Source: Pyrodictiaceae archaeon
GTDB lineage: Archaea > Thermoproteota > Thermoprotei_A > Sulfolobales > Pyrodictiaceae
DNA length: 7,415 nt
Direction of reading: 5' to 3'
Assembly (NCBI GenBank): GCA_027043685.1
Contig: JALUFI010000316.1
Location: 1 to 7,415 of the forward strand
Positions 1-5,695 of the stretch are shown in pieces (within the stretch, counting starts at the first letter, position 1; the number at the start of each line of letters is the position of its first letter). Under the pieces are notes generated by a model that did not search any database, was not told the origin of the DNA, and saw nothing but the letters and a program-made list of their open reading frames with translations. Both the position numbers and the translations under genes were made by a program.

Positions 1-147
1 CGCCGGCGACGAGCCACAGCAGCTGCTCCAGCACCCCCGCCCATCCCCCTGCAGTGATTAATTACACCGCATTACAGCGCGTAGCCCTAGCCAGCCCCCC
101 TAATAATGCTTAATTAATGCCCAGGGCGCTGGCAGGCGGGAAAGAGG
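1..147. other. Upstream gap with no assignable gene
   Basis: No coding region can be assigned. All three plus frames are open from the window edge and stop at 57 or later, but none gives a recognisable C-terminus. On the minus strand a GTG at 34-32 would begin MLEQLLWLVAG and run off the window. Positions 1-50 are C-rich on plus, hence G-rich on minus, like the coding strands of the neighbours. An AT-rich box (ATTAATTA, 57-64) sits about 25-30 bases upstream of that GTG, which would suit a leaderless divergent gene. This is suggestive only; eleven codons are too few to decide. Confidence 0.3.
101..120 (+). promoter_or_regulatory. Probable TATA-type promoter of the sat operon
   Basis: The run TAATAATGCTTAATTAATGC is strikingly AT-rich against its GC-rich surroundings. 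The core TTAATTAAT (110-118) resembles an archaeal TATA box. Archaeal transcription usually starts about 25 bases downstream of the box, here near 139-141, giving a leader of about 20 bases that would just include the GAGGGTG ribosome site at 144-150. The element is an imperfect direct repeat (TAATAATGC, then TAATTAATGC), so it may be a tandem TATA or also a regulator site. Start-site position is inferred, not seen. Confidence 0.5.
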
Positions 148-159
148 GTGCAGGCTTCA

Positions 160-393
160 ATGGGTGAGGCGAGGAGGGCGAGGTACACCACTGTCTCGAT
201 ACCAGTGACGCTCTACGAGCGGATAAAGAAGCTGATAGAGGGCACAGGGTTCACCAGCGTCTCCCAGTTCGTCACGTACGTCCTCAGGGAGGTTGTGGCT
301 GAGATGGAGGAGGAGAAGCTGAGGAGCGAGGGAGTCACCGAGGAGGAGAAGAGGCAGATAATTGAGAGACTCAAGCGCCTCGGCTACCTCTAA
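160..393 (+). CDS. Small ribbon-helix-helix (CopG-like) protein with LGYL tail
   Basis: A 77-residue protein, probably a DNA-binding regulator acting as a dimer. Residues 10-15 (TTVSIP) look like the ribbon strand. Residues 17-28 and 34-48 form two amphipathic helices separated by G-T-G-F-T-S, the usual CopG/RHH layout. After an acidic linker (49-64) comes a short helix ending E-R-L-K-R-L-G-Y-L (69-77), which is not part of the RHH fold. The ATG at 160 is preferred because GAGGGTG (144-150) lies nine bases upstream; an in-frame GTG at 148 would add four residues but overlaps that site. It is first in the operon, 21 bases before sat, and is a paralog of the RHH gene at 4082. Autoregulation is plausible but not shown. 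Confidence 0.85.
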   Translation: MGEARRARYTTVSIPVTLYERIKKLIEGTGFTSVSQFVTYVLREVVAEMEEEKLRSEGVTEEEKRQIIERLKRLGYL

Positions 394-407
394 GGGGAGA
401 GAGGTGG
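386..407 (+). promoter_or_regulatory. sat ribosome site inside a small inverted repeat
   Basis: GAGGTGG (401-407) is a strong Shine-Dalgarno seven bases before the sat ATG at 415 and settles that start. ACCTCT (386-391), which includes the first base of the preceding stop codon, is a perfect inverted repeat of AGAGGT (400-405), with an eight-base loop. If it folded, it would cover part of the sat ribosome site, so translation of the RHH gene could open it. Six base pairs is weak for a hyperthermophile and could be chance. Confidence 0.4.
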
Positions 408-414
408 CTCGGGC

Positions 415-1581
415 ATGGTCTGCAGGCCGCACGGCGGGAGGCTTGTGGACCGCACGGTCTCGCCTAGGAGGGCCTCGAGGCTCATAGAGGAGGCCCGGGA
501 GCTGCCGAGGATAGAGCTCAGCCCCGGGCTGGCAGCCGACGCGGCCAACATAGCGCATGGTGTCTACAGCCCCCTGGAGGGCTTCATGACCCAGGACGAC
601 TACCTCAGCGTCCTGGACGAGATGAGGCTCAGCAACGACCTCCCCTGGACCATACCCATAGTCCTCGACGTCTCCCCCGAGGAGGTGGCCGGGGTCAAGC
701 CGGGTGACGACGTCGCCCTCTACTACCGGGGCGAGCCCCTCGCCCTCATGAGGGTCGAGGAGATATATGGCTGGGACAAGAAGGAGTACGCGGTCAAGGT
801 CTTCAAGACCAGCGACCCCGCCCACCCGGGAGTAGCGAAGACGATGAGGAAGAAGGAGCTCCTCATGGGCGGCCCGATAGACCTTCTACGGGAGCTGCCG
901 GAGCCCTTCGAGCGCTACCGGCTATGGCCCAAGGAGACCAGGGTTCTCTTCGAGGCCCGGGGCTGGAAGACGATAGCGGCGTTCCAGACCAGGAACGTGC
1001 CCCACCTGGGCCACGAGTACGTCCAGAAGGCGGCCCTCACGTTCACCGACGGCTTGTTCATCAACCCGCTCGTGGGCTGGAAGAAGCCCGGCGACTACAG
1101 GGACGAGGTAATAGTCGAGGCCTACCAGGCGCTCATCAAGCACTACTACCCCAGGGAGAGCGTGGTCTTCAGCGTGCTCCGCATGGAGATGAGGTACGCG
1201 GGGCCCCGGGAGGCAATACACCACGCCATCGTCCGGAAGAACTTCGGCGCCACCCACTTCATAGTGGGCAGGGACCACGCCGGCGTCGGCAACTACTACG
1301 GGCCCTACGAGGCCTGGGACCTCTTCCGCGAGTTCCCCGACCTCGGGATAACACCGCTCTTCGTACGCGAGGCCTTCTACTGCAAGAAGTGCGGCCAGAT
1401 GGTGAACGAGAAGATATGCCCGCACCCGGAGGAGTACCGGGTGAGGATAAGCGGCACCAAGCTCCGCGAGATGATAAAGAGGGGTGAGAGGCCGCCGCCC
1501 TACATGATGAGGCCCGAGGTCGCCGAGGTAATACTCCGCCACCCCAACCCCTTCATAACCGAGGAGGCAAGGCAGCAGTGA
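415..1581 (+). CDS. sat: ATP sulfurylase (sulfate adenylyltransferase)
   Basis: 388 residues, normal length for the single-domain bacterial/archaeal enzyme. It catalyses ATP + sulfate to adenylylsulfate (APS) + pyrophosphate in the cytoplasm, or the reverse in sulfur oxidisers. The N-terminal PUA-like part is roughly 1-165 and the catalytic nucleotidyltransferase part follows. Visible signatures are Q191-T-R-N-V-P-H-L-G-H200 (QTRN plus the HxGH nucleotide motif), G285-R-D-H-A-G290, and S346-G-T-K-L-R351. C323, C326, C335 and H337 form a C-x2-C-x8-C-x-H cluster like the structural zinc site described in Thermus-type enzymes. No APS kinase domain is fused. The stop overlaps the GTG of the next gene by four bases, implying translational coupling. 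The window does not show whether the enzyme is assimilatory or dissimilatory, since no APS kinase or reductase is in view. Confidence 0.97.
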   Translation: MVCRPHGGRLVDRTVSPRRASRLIEEARELPRIELSPGLAADAANIAHGVYSPLEGFMTQDDYLSVLDEMRLSNDLPWTIPIVLDVSPEEVAGVKPGDDVALYYRGEPLALMRVEEIYGWDKKEYAVKVFKTSDPAHPGVAKTMRKKELLMGGPIDLLRELPEPFERYRLWPKETRVLFEARGWKTIAAFQTRNVPHLGHEYVQKAALTFTDGLFINPLVGWKKPGDYRDEVIVEAYQALIKHYYPRESVVFSVLRMEMRYAGPREAIHHAIVRKNFGATHFIVGRDHAGVGNYYGPYEAWDLFREFPDLGITPLFVREAFYCKKCGQMVNEKICPHPEEYRVRISGTKLREMIKRGERPPPYMMRPEVAEVILRHPNPFITEEARQQ

Positions 1582-2624
1582 CCAAGCAGCCCTGCCCAGG
1601 GCTCCGCCGCCTCCTGGACGAGGCACGGAGGCCCTTCATAGTCCACCACTGGGACGCGGACGGCGTAGCCTCAGCGGCCCTCGCGTGGCGCAACTGGGCC
1701 GAGCCAGTGGCGACCGCGGTGCCCAGCATAGGCAGCTACACCTGGAGAGCGGTGCCCGAGCCCCCGGGCGGCGCTGACGCCTTGGCTGTGCTGGACTACG
1801 GAATCCCCGGCCCCGAGTACGAGGAGCTAGAGAGACACATAGCCCAGCCCCTCATAGTGCTCGACCACCACAGGGTCCCCCCGGCCCGCCTCAGCCGCGG
1901 AGCCTACTGCAACCCCGCCGCGGCCCGCGGCGAGGACTGGGCGGCAGCGAGCCTCCTCCTCCACCGCGTCCTCGGCGCCCCCGCCCGCGGCGTGGACGCC
2001 GGCCTAGCAGCCCTAGGAGTGGTAGGCGACCTCCAGCCCTTCCTCGACGCAGGCAAACCCCACCCCGGCCTAGAGGAGGCAAGACGCCTGGCGGGTGAGG
2101 CGGGACACAGCCTCCAGGAGCTACGGGAGGCCGCTGTGCGGATAGACTCATGCTACCGGCTCCTGGACGAGGACTGCCTCCGCCACGCCGTGAGGGTTGC
2201 CGCTGAGGAGGGCGTCGAGGGCATCCTCGGCGACCAGAGGCTCCGCGAGGCAGCCGAGCGGGCCAACGGCCTCCTAGAGGAGGCCCTCGCGGCGCTCCAG
2301 GGCCCGGAGGAGCCGGCCCGGGGGGTCAGGGTGTACAGGCTGGACATGGACGCCTACGTGACCAGCGCGGTGGGCCGCCGGCTCGCGGCAGAAGCCCCCG
2401 AGGCGGTCACGGTGCTGGTCCACCGCTTCCCGGGGAGCCGCAGGGGCTTCATCTACGCCAGGAGCCTGGCCCGGAGCCTCGCCCCGGTGCTCCAGAGGCT
2501 ACGGAGCCGGGGCCTACGCGTCGGGGGCAAGGAGCACGTAGTGGTCCTCGAGTTCCAGGGAGACCCCGGCCCCCTCCTCGAGGCCCTCCTGGAGGAGCTT
2601 GCGGAGTGCCGACACGTAAAGTAG
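1578..2624 (+). CDS. DHH-family phosphoesterase (DHH plus DHHA1-like domains)
   Basis: 348 residues. DHH proteins are metal-dependent phosphoesterases that include RecJ exonucleases, NrnA-type nanoRNase/pAp phosphatases and cyclic dinucleotide hydrolases. The DHH motifs are all present: H24-W-D-A-D-G29 (motif I), D73-Y-G (II), the eponymous D96-H-H98 (III), and G150-D151-L (IV). A C-terminal DHHA1-like substrate domain (about 230-345) shows A294-R-S296 and G316-G-K-E-H320, a variant of the usual GGGH-type loop. GTG is the start, in the four-base overlap GTGA with the sat stop, with GAGGAGG upstream at 1561-1567. A role in removing pAp or short oligonucleotides linked to sulfate activation is attractive from context but is inference; a RecJ-like nuclease or other archaeal DHH hydrolase is equally possible. 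No membrane segments or extra domains are seen. Confidence 0.9.
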   Translation: MTKQPCPGLRRLLDEARRPFIVHHWDADGVASAALAWRNWAEPVATAVPSIGSYTWRAVPEPPGGADALAVLDYGIPGPEYEELERHIAQPLIVLDHHRVPPARLSRGAYCNPAAARGEDWAAASLLLHRVLGAPARGVDAGLAALGVVGDLQPFLDAGKPHPGLEEARRLAGEAGHSLQELREAAVRIDSCYRLLDEDCLRHAVRVAAEEGVEGILGDQRLREAAERANGLLEEALAALQGPEEPARGVRVYRLDMDAYVTSAVGRRLAAEAPEAVTVLVHRFPGSRRGFIYARSLARSLAPVLQRLRSRGLRVGGKEHVVVLEFQGDPGPLLEALLEELAECRHVK

Positions 2625-2650
2625 GCCCCGCGGCCCGGCACCGGGGCCTA
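2622..2650 (+). repeat. 9-bp perfect inverted repeat spanning the DHH stop codon
   Basis: TAGGCCCCG (2622-2630) pairs perfectly with CGGGGCCTA (2642-2650) around an 11-base loop. The left arm begins with the TAG stop of the DHH gene. No T-run follows, so it is not a classic archaeal terminator. It may be an mRNA-stabilising or processing hairpin between the sat-DHH pair and the downstream hydrolase, or a partial attenuator. Confidence 0.6.
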
Positions 2651-2687
2651 GGCGCAGCATCGTCTAGAGAAGGAGGCGCGGCACGGC

Positions 2688-4046
2688 TTGCCTAGGAGAG
2701 TCTTCATCCTTGGCCTCGACTCGATGCCGCCCAGGGTGCTCTACGAGGGGATGGACGGCGGCGGCTTCCAGTACCTCCGCTCACTGGTCGATGAGTCCCG
2801 GAGATACCTGCTCCGAAGCTGCCACCCACCCATAACGGTGCCCGCCTGGATGGTGATGTACACCGGCAAGACGCCCGGCGAGCTGGGGATCTACGGGTTC
2901 AGGCACCGCCGCCCCGGCGAGTTCGGCTACTACATCGTCAACAGCCGCTACGTCCGCGCCGAGACGCTCTGGGACTGGGCGGGCCGCCACGGCCTCCGGG
3001 CCGGGGTCTACGGCGTGCCACCCACCTATCCCCCGAAGCCCGTCCACGGATTCATGGTGACCGACTTCACCACCCCGGGGCCCGACAAGCCCTACACCTT
3101 CCCGCCCTGGCTCCGCAGGGAGCTCGAGCAGGCAACCGGGCCAACGATATTCGACATAGTGTACAGGAGCCACGACAAGTCCAGGGTCGCCAGGGACCTC
3201 TTCCACATGCTCGAGAACCACCAGCGCCAGGTCGAGTACCTCGCGACAAGGAAGCAGTGGGACATATTCGCCTACGTAGAGATAAGCGTCGACCGCGCCC
3301 ACCACGCCTTCTGGAAATACTTCGACAAGACCCACCCCAGGTATGAGGAGCACCCAGAGTACAGCAGCGTAATCCCCAGGCTCTACAGGAGCATAGACCA
3401 GTGGTTCGAGAAGCTCCACAAACAGCTCCCGAGAGACACAGTGATAGTCATAGCCAGCGACCACGGGATAAAGGCAATGAAGGGGGCCTTCACGATAAAC
3501 CAGTGGCTGGCAGAGCAGGGCTACCTACGCCTCCGCGTAGACCCGCGGGGCCTCAAGCCGGGCACGGACCTACGCGAAGACATGATAGACTGGCAGCACA
3601 CCACCGCCTGGGCATGGGGAGGCTACTACAGCCGCGTATTCATCAACCTACGGGGCCGAGAGAAACACGGCGCAGTCGAGCCAAAGTACTACGAGGAGAC
3701 GCTGAAGCAGCTACGCCGCGACATAGAGCGCATCCGCGGCCCCGACGGCGAGCAGTGGAAGAACATGGCCTACCGCCCCGAGGAGCTATACCCCGAGGTA
3801 AACGGCGACCCACCAGACCTCATGGTCTACCTGGACGACCTCAACTGGCGTCCCGCCGGCACCCTCGGCTGGCAAAGCAACTACCTACCCGAAAACGACC
3901 GGGGCCCCGACGACGCGGTCCACGACTGGATCGGCGTCTTCGCGGTCTACGACCCCGAGGGCACAATAGGCCGCGGAGACGCGGGCACCATAGACATACA
4001 CCGGGTCAGGGGCCTCCTGGAGGAGATAATCCTTTCAAAGAAGTAG
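2688..4046 (+). CDS. Alkaline-phosphatase-superfamily phosphohydrolase (COG3379-like, type I phosphodiesterase fold)
   Basis: 452 residues, soluble, with no signal peptide. The N-terminus V-F-I-L-G-L-D11 supplies the first metal-binding Asp. P47-P-I-T50-V-P-A-W54 carries the likely nucleophile Thr50, followed by T-G-K-T-P-G typical of this group. D202-R-A-H-H206, S257-D258-H259-G and H412-D-W supply the remaining metal ligands expected of the alkaline phosphatase fold. Relatives include nucleotide pyrophosphatases/phosphodiesterases, phosphoglycerate mutases and sulfatases; the nearest group by pattern is the uncharacterised phosphohydrolase/phosphomutase family COG3379, so the substrate is unknown. 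Position near sat suggests a nucleotide, phosphoester or sulfate ester. Start is TTG at 2688, supported by GGAGG (2672-2676) eleven bases upstream. It lies 63 bases after the DHH gene and 35 before the next RHH gene. Confidence 0.9.
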   Translation: MPRRVFILGLDSMPPRVLYEGMDGGGFQYLRSLVDESRRYLLRSCHPPITVPAWMVMYTGKTPGELGIYGFRHRRPGEFGYYIVNSRYVRAETLWDWAGRHGLRAGVYGVPPTYPPKPVHGFMVTDFTTPGPDKPYTFPPWLRRELEQATGPTIFDIVYRSHDKSRVARDLFHMLENHQRQVEYLATRKQWDIFAYVEISVDRAHHAFWKYFDKTHPRYEEHPEYSSVIPRLYRSIDQWFEKLHKQLPRDTVIVIASDHGIKAMKGAFTINQWLAEQGYLRLRVDPRGLKPGTDLREDMIDWQHTTAWAWGGYYSRVFINLRGREKHGAVEPKYYEETLKQLRRDIERIRGPDGEQWKNMAYRPEELYPEVNGDPPDLMVYLDDLNWRPAGTLGWQSNYLPENDRGPDDAVHDWIGVFAVYDPEGTIGRGDAGTIDIHRVRGLLEEIILSKK

Positions 4047-4048
4047 CG

Positions 4049-4077
4049 CCCAGCCGGGGTGGAGCGGAGGAGCTGGG
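4049..4077 (+). promoter_or_regulatory. Ribosome site of second RHH gene, in the loop of an inverted repeat
   Basis: GGAGG (4066-4070) lies eleven bases before the ATG at 4082. It falls in the loop between CCCAGC (4049-4054) and GCTGGG (4072-4077), a perfect six-base inverted repeat. The arrangement would expose the site if folded. The short stem may be coincidental. Confidence 0.4.
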
Positions 4078-4081
4078 AGAC

Positions 4082-4294
4082 ATGGCGGGGAAGAAGTGCG
4101 TCGAGATACGCGAGGACCTCTACGAGAAGGCCAAGCGCTTCATAGAGGAGCAGGGCGGGTTCCAGAGCGTTGAGGAGCTTGTGGAGTTCCTCCTGGAGGA
4201 GGCACTCAGCGCCGAGGAGGCCAGCGGCCAGGGGATGAGCAAGGAAGACGAGGAGAAGGTCAAGGAGAGGCTACGCGCCCTAGGCTACATCTAG
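4082..4294 (+). CDS. Second small RHH-like protein with LGYI tail
   Basis: A 70-residue protein that is easily missed because a 297-codon open frame runs into it from inside the phosphohydrolase gene; only the last 70 codons are protein-like. Residues 5-9 form the short strand. Two helices follow (11-24 and 30-42), split by G-G-F-Q-S-V, then a linker and a C-terminal helix ending K-E-R-L-R-A-L-G-Y-I (61-70). The layout matches the protein at 160-393, with the closest identity in the L-Y-E, F-x-S-V and R-L-x-x-L-G-Y positions. It is more acidic, and its strand (K-K-C-V-E-I) lacks the T-T-V-S-I-P pattern, so it may bind protein rather than DNA. It closes the operon. The identical tail suggests both small proteins contact the same partner (inference). 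Confidence 0.82.
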   Translation: MAGKKCVEIREDLYEKAKRFIEEQGGFQSVEELVEFLLEEALSAEEASGQGMSKEDEEKVKERLRALGYI

Positions 4295-4338
4295 CCGCCA
4301 CCGGCTCCACGGCTATACCTGTTTCCTGTTTTCTGCTT
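4292..4338 (+). terminator. Hairpin plus T-rich tract ending the sat operon
   Basis: TAGCCG (4292-4297), starting with the stop codon, pairs with CGGCTA (4310-4315); a shorter AGCCG/CGGCT alternative lies inside. It is followed at once by a T-rich stretch (about 4320-4338, including TGTTTCC and TGTTTTC). T-rich tracts on the non-template strand are the main archaeal termination signal. The position after the last operon gene fits. Confidence 0.55.
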
Positions 4339-4377
4339 CCCAGGCCTCGGCTGCCGACTTGTTTATGGATGCCTTGG

Positions 4378-4393
4378 TGCCTGGCACCAGGCA
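4378..4393. repeat. 16-bp palindrome, possible operator
   Basis: TGCCTGG-CA-CCAGGCA has perfect seven-base arms with a two-base centre. It overlaps a second palindrome GGTGC-ctg-GCACC (4376-4388). A two-base loop is too tight for a good RNA hairpin, so a binding site for a dimeric regulator is a reasonable reading. It lies about 100 bases upstream of the nearest TATA-like box, which is far for a classic archaeal repressor site. Confidence 0.45.
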
Positions 4394-4428
4394 GCCCAGA
4401 AACACTATTCATTTCTCAACGGGTTTTG

Positions 4429-4467
4429 TGAAGCGGCCAGGCCCGAGTTAAATGTGTAAGCGCTTCA
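4429..4467. repeat. Inverted repeat with 7-bp arms
   Basis: TGAAGCG (4429-4435) and CGCTTCA (4461-4467) are perfect reverse complements separated by 25 bases. The repeat lies just upstream of the TATA-like box at 4486. It could be a spaced regulator site or the closing stem of a short RNA. Confidence 0.35.
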
Positions 4468-4485
4468 TGTAATAGTGGCCTCCAG

Positions 4486-4495
4486 TTAATAAATA
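4486..4495 (+). promoter_or_regulatory. TATA-like box upstream of the first membrane-protein gene
   Basis: TTAATAAATA (4486-4495) is a good match to an archaeal TATA box; transcription would begin near 4518. A second candidate, GATTTATCA (4511-4519), would place the start near 4541 with a shorter leader. Both put the ribosome site at 4552-4560 inside the mRNA. Confidence 0.5.
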
Positions 4496-4551
4496 GGTAA
4501 CCCGGGAACTGATTTATCACCTGCTGTACGCGGGATAGCACTAACTCTGCA

Positions 4552-4560
4552 GGGAGGTGG
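4552..4560 (+). promoter_or_regulatory. Strong ribosome site that decides a CTG start
   Basis: GGGAGGTGG (4552-4560) is among the best Shine-Dalgarno sequences in the window. Six bases later comes CTG at 4567. A GTG inside the site itself (4557) opens a different frame that stops after 23 codons, so it cannot start the membrane protein. Confidence 0.65.
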
Positions 4561-4566
4561 CCCACG

Positions 4567-5382
4567 CTGTCCTACCCCTACCAGCAGTACCCCGGTCAGC
4601 CAGGCCAGCCTGCCCCGCAGCCGCCTAACTACCGGCTCCTCGCCGAGGGCGCCGACTCTGTATTCAAGTCGTTCCTGGTAAGCCTCATCGTCGGGATATT
4701 AGTCGTAGCTGCACTGGTCGCCGTCGCGCTCGGCACGATATCGGCAGTAGGCGTGACCGACTACTACAAGGCAGAGTCCCTATTCTACAGCCTTGCAGCC
4801 ACGGTCCTCGGTATCGAGTTGCTGGCGCTCGTCGGGACCCTCATATCATTCTACTTCCTCTACCGCGGCATGAAGTTGCTACGAATGTATAATGCCCTCC
4901 GCTACGGCGTAGGCTACACCGGCGTAAAGCTAGTCATAGCAGCGATACTGCTAGTCATGCTAGGCCTCATAATCGTAATAGCAGGCCTAGCCTCGGCAAG
5001 CAGCGCAGCACCAGCTACAACCGTGAGCATCTCAAGCACAGCCGGCGCCATCCTAGCCGGTTTAGCCGTTGCAGGCATAGGCGGCATAGTTTGGTTAATC
5101 GGTGTAATCCTCGTCTTCATTGCGCTCTGGCGCCTCGGCGACGAGCCCGGAGGAGGAACAATAAAAGCCGGCGTAGTAATCTGGCTCATAGGCGTAGTCA
5201 TAGAGGTTATAGCAGGCCTCGCCGGCTCCACGGCATCCGGCATCGGCGGCCTCCTCGTACTCATAGGAGCAATACTCGTCATGGTAGGCGCCCGCTCAGT
5301 ACGCGAGCACGCACTTCGTCTCGCCGCCTCACAGCCTCCGCCCGGCACCGCCGGCTACACACCGCCATACACGCCCCCGTGA
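4567..5382 (+). CDS. Six-pass membrane protein, paralog 1 (DUF973-like), probable CTG start
   Basis: 271 residues counted from CTG; function unknown. A Pro/Gln/Tyr-rich N-tail (2-22) leads to L-L-A-E-G-A-D30. Hydrophobic segments follow at about 36-60, 76-99, 119-142, 162-187, 199-219 and 226-242. Motifs shared with the two genes downstream are L98-Y-R-G-M-K103, A110-L-R-Y-G-V-G, A186-L-W-R-L-G-D-E193 and G241-A-R-S-V-R-E247. A Pro-rich C-tail ends Y-T-P-P-Y-T-P-P. Basic residues near both ends suggest cytoplasmic termini. No ATG, GTG or TTG occurs in frame between the upstream stop at 4510-4512 and the GTG at 4753; starting there would delete the first membrane segment and the conserved GAD motif. 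The pattern resembles archaeal DUF973 proteins, but that assignment is from memory of the family and only moderate. Confidence 0.82.
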   Translation: MSYPYQQYPGQPGQPAPQPPNYRLLAEGADSVFKSFLVSLIVGILVVAALVAVALGTISAVGVTDYYKAESLFYSLAATVLGIELLALVGTLISFYFLYRGMKLLRMYNALRYGVGYTGVKLVIAAILLVMLGLIIVIAGLASASSAAPATTVSISSTAGAILAGLAVAGIGGIVWLIGVILVFIALWRLGDEPGGGTIKAGVVIWLIGVVIEVIAGLAGSTASGIGGLLVLIGAILVMVGARSVREHALRLAASQPPPGTAGYTPPYTPP

Positions 5383-5396
5383 GGGGCACACGGGGG
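5374..5396 (+). terminator. 8-bp hairpin spanning the stop codon of paralog 1
   Basis: CCCCCGTG (5374-5381) pairs perfectly with CACGGGGG (5389-5396) around a seven-base loop. The TGA stop (5380-5382) lies at the end of the left arm. A short TGTTTTCC tract follows about 30 bases later (5428-5434). It may act as a weak terminator or an mRNA 3' stabiliser. Confidence 0.45.
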
Positions 5397-5695
5397 AGGC
5401 AAACCGCCGCGAAGCCCAATCTCTACGTGTTTTCCCGGAGCAGACTCCAGGAGCTGCAGAAGAGCAGCGCACCGCTCCTCATCATCCTAGGGGAAGCCCT
5501 CAGCAGCTCCAAGGCAGCAGCGCCGTCGAAGCAGCTCCATGAAGCCTTGTCCTCCGAGTCCGCAGTGAGGCGTCCCCCCTTCTCGGTGGTGGGCAAGTGC
5601 GCCTTGCGTAGGAGCAGATAGGGTCTTGAAGGCCTTCATTGCCAATGCATTGCCTGTGTCCAGGCAACCGGTGCCCGAGGGGCGTGGCTTGTGCC
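5383..5695. other. 313-base gap between paralogs 1 and 2
   Basis: No secure gene. It holds the right arm of the stop-codon hairpin, then a frame from GTG 5427 to TAG 5621 that could encode 64 residues (MFSRSRLQELQKSSAPLLII at its start). That frame has no convincing ribosome site, no relative in the window and a Ser/Arg-rich composition, so it is not called. Palindromes lie at 5627-5652. The frame of paralog 2 is open upstream to TTG 5639, but the extra residues (Cys- and Pro-rich) do not match its sisters. No good TATA box is visible, so paralog 2 may be transcribed from upstream. Confidence 0.45.
5627..5652. repeat. Two adjacent perfect palindromes upstream of paralog 2
   Basis: TGAAGGCCTTCA (5627-5638, 12 bp) and CAATGCATTG (5643-5652, 10 bp) are perfect palindromes four bases apart. 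CATTGCC is also repeated directly at 5637-5643 and 5648-5654. The pair lies 44 bases before the chosen start and could be a regulator site. Confidence 0.45.

Larger units (their letters stand above)
4295..4566. other. 272-base intergenic region between the sat operon and the membrane-protein cluster
   Basis: No reading frame here resembles a protein and no tRNA- or rRNA-like fold is evident. It is more AT-rich than its flanks. In order it holds the operon terminator, a 16-bp palindrome (4378-4393), a longer inverted repeat with arms 4429-4435 and 4461-4467, TATA-like boxes at 4486-4495 and 4511-4519, and a strong ribosome site at 4552-4560. A small non-coding RNA between 4340 and 4480 cannot be excluded. 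Confidence 0.5.

Noticed and set aside
157..825. Long minus-strand open frame opposite the first RHH gene and sat
   Set aside because: It mirrors the codon pattern of two well-supported plus genes, crosses their junction, and has no recognisable domain. It is a GC-rich shadow.
922..1626. Minus-strand and out-of-phase plus frames across the catalytic half of sat
   Set aside because: Sat motifs run unbroken through this stretch in the true frame; the alternatives show Pro/Gly/Arg-rich low-complexity translations.
2781..3464. 227-codon minus-strand frame inside the phosphohydrolase gene
   Set aside because: The plus frame carries all the expected metal-ligand motifs here; the minus frame has none and no ribosome site.
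3401..4081. Upstream part of the long frame leading into the second RHH gene
   Set aside because: It is Arg/Pro-rich, out of phase with the hydrolase gene, and unlike any protein; only the segment from 4082 is real.
4557..4628. GTG inside the ribosome site as start of paralog 1
   Set aside because: It opens another frame that stops after 23 codons; using it would need a frameshift for which there is no evidence.
5639..5695. N-terminal extension of paralog 2 from TTG 5639
   Set aside because: The 19 extra residues are Cys/Pro-rich, lack a ribosome site and have no counterpart in paralog 3, whereas TTG 5696 matches its sister in start and spacing.
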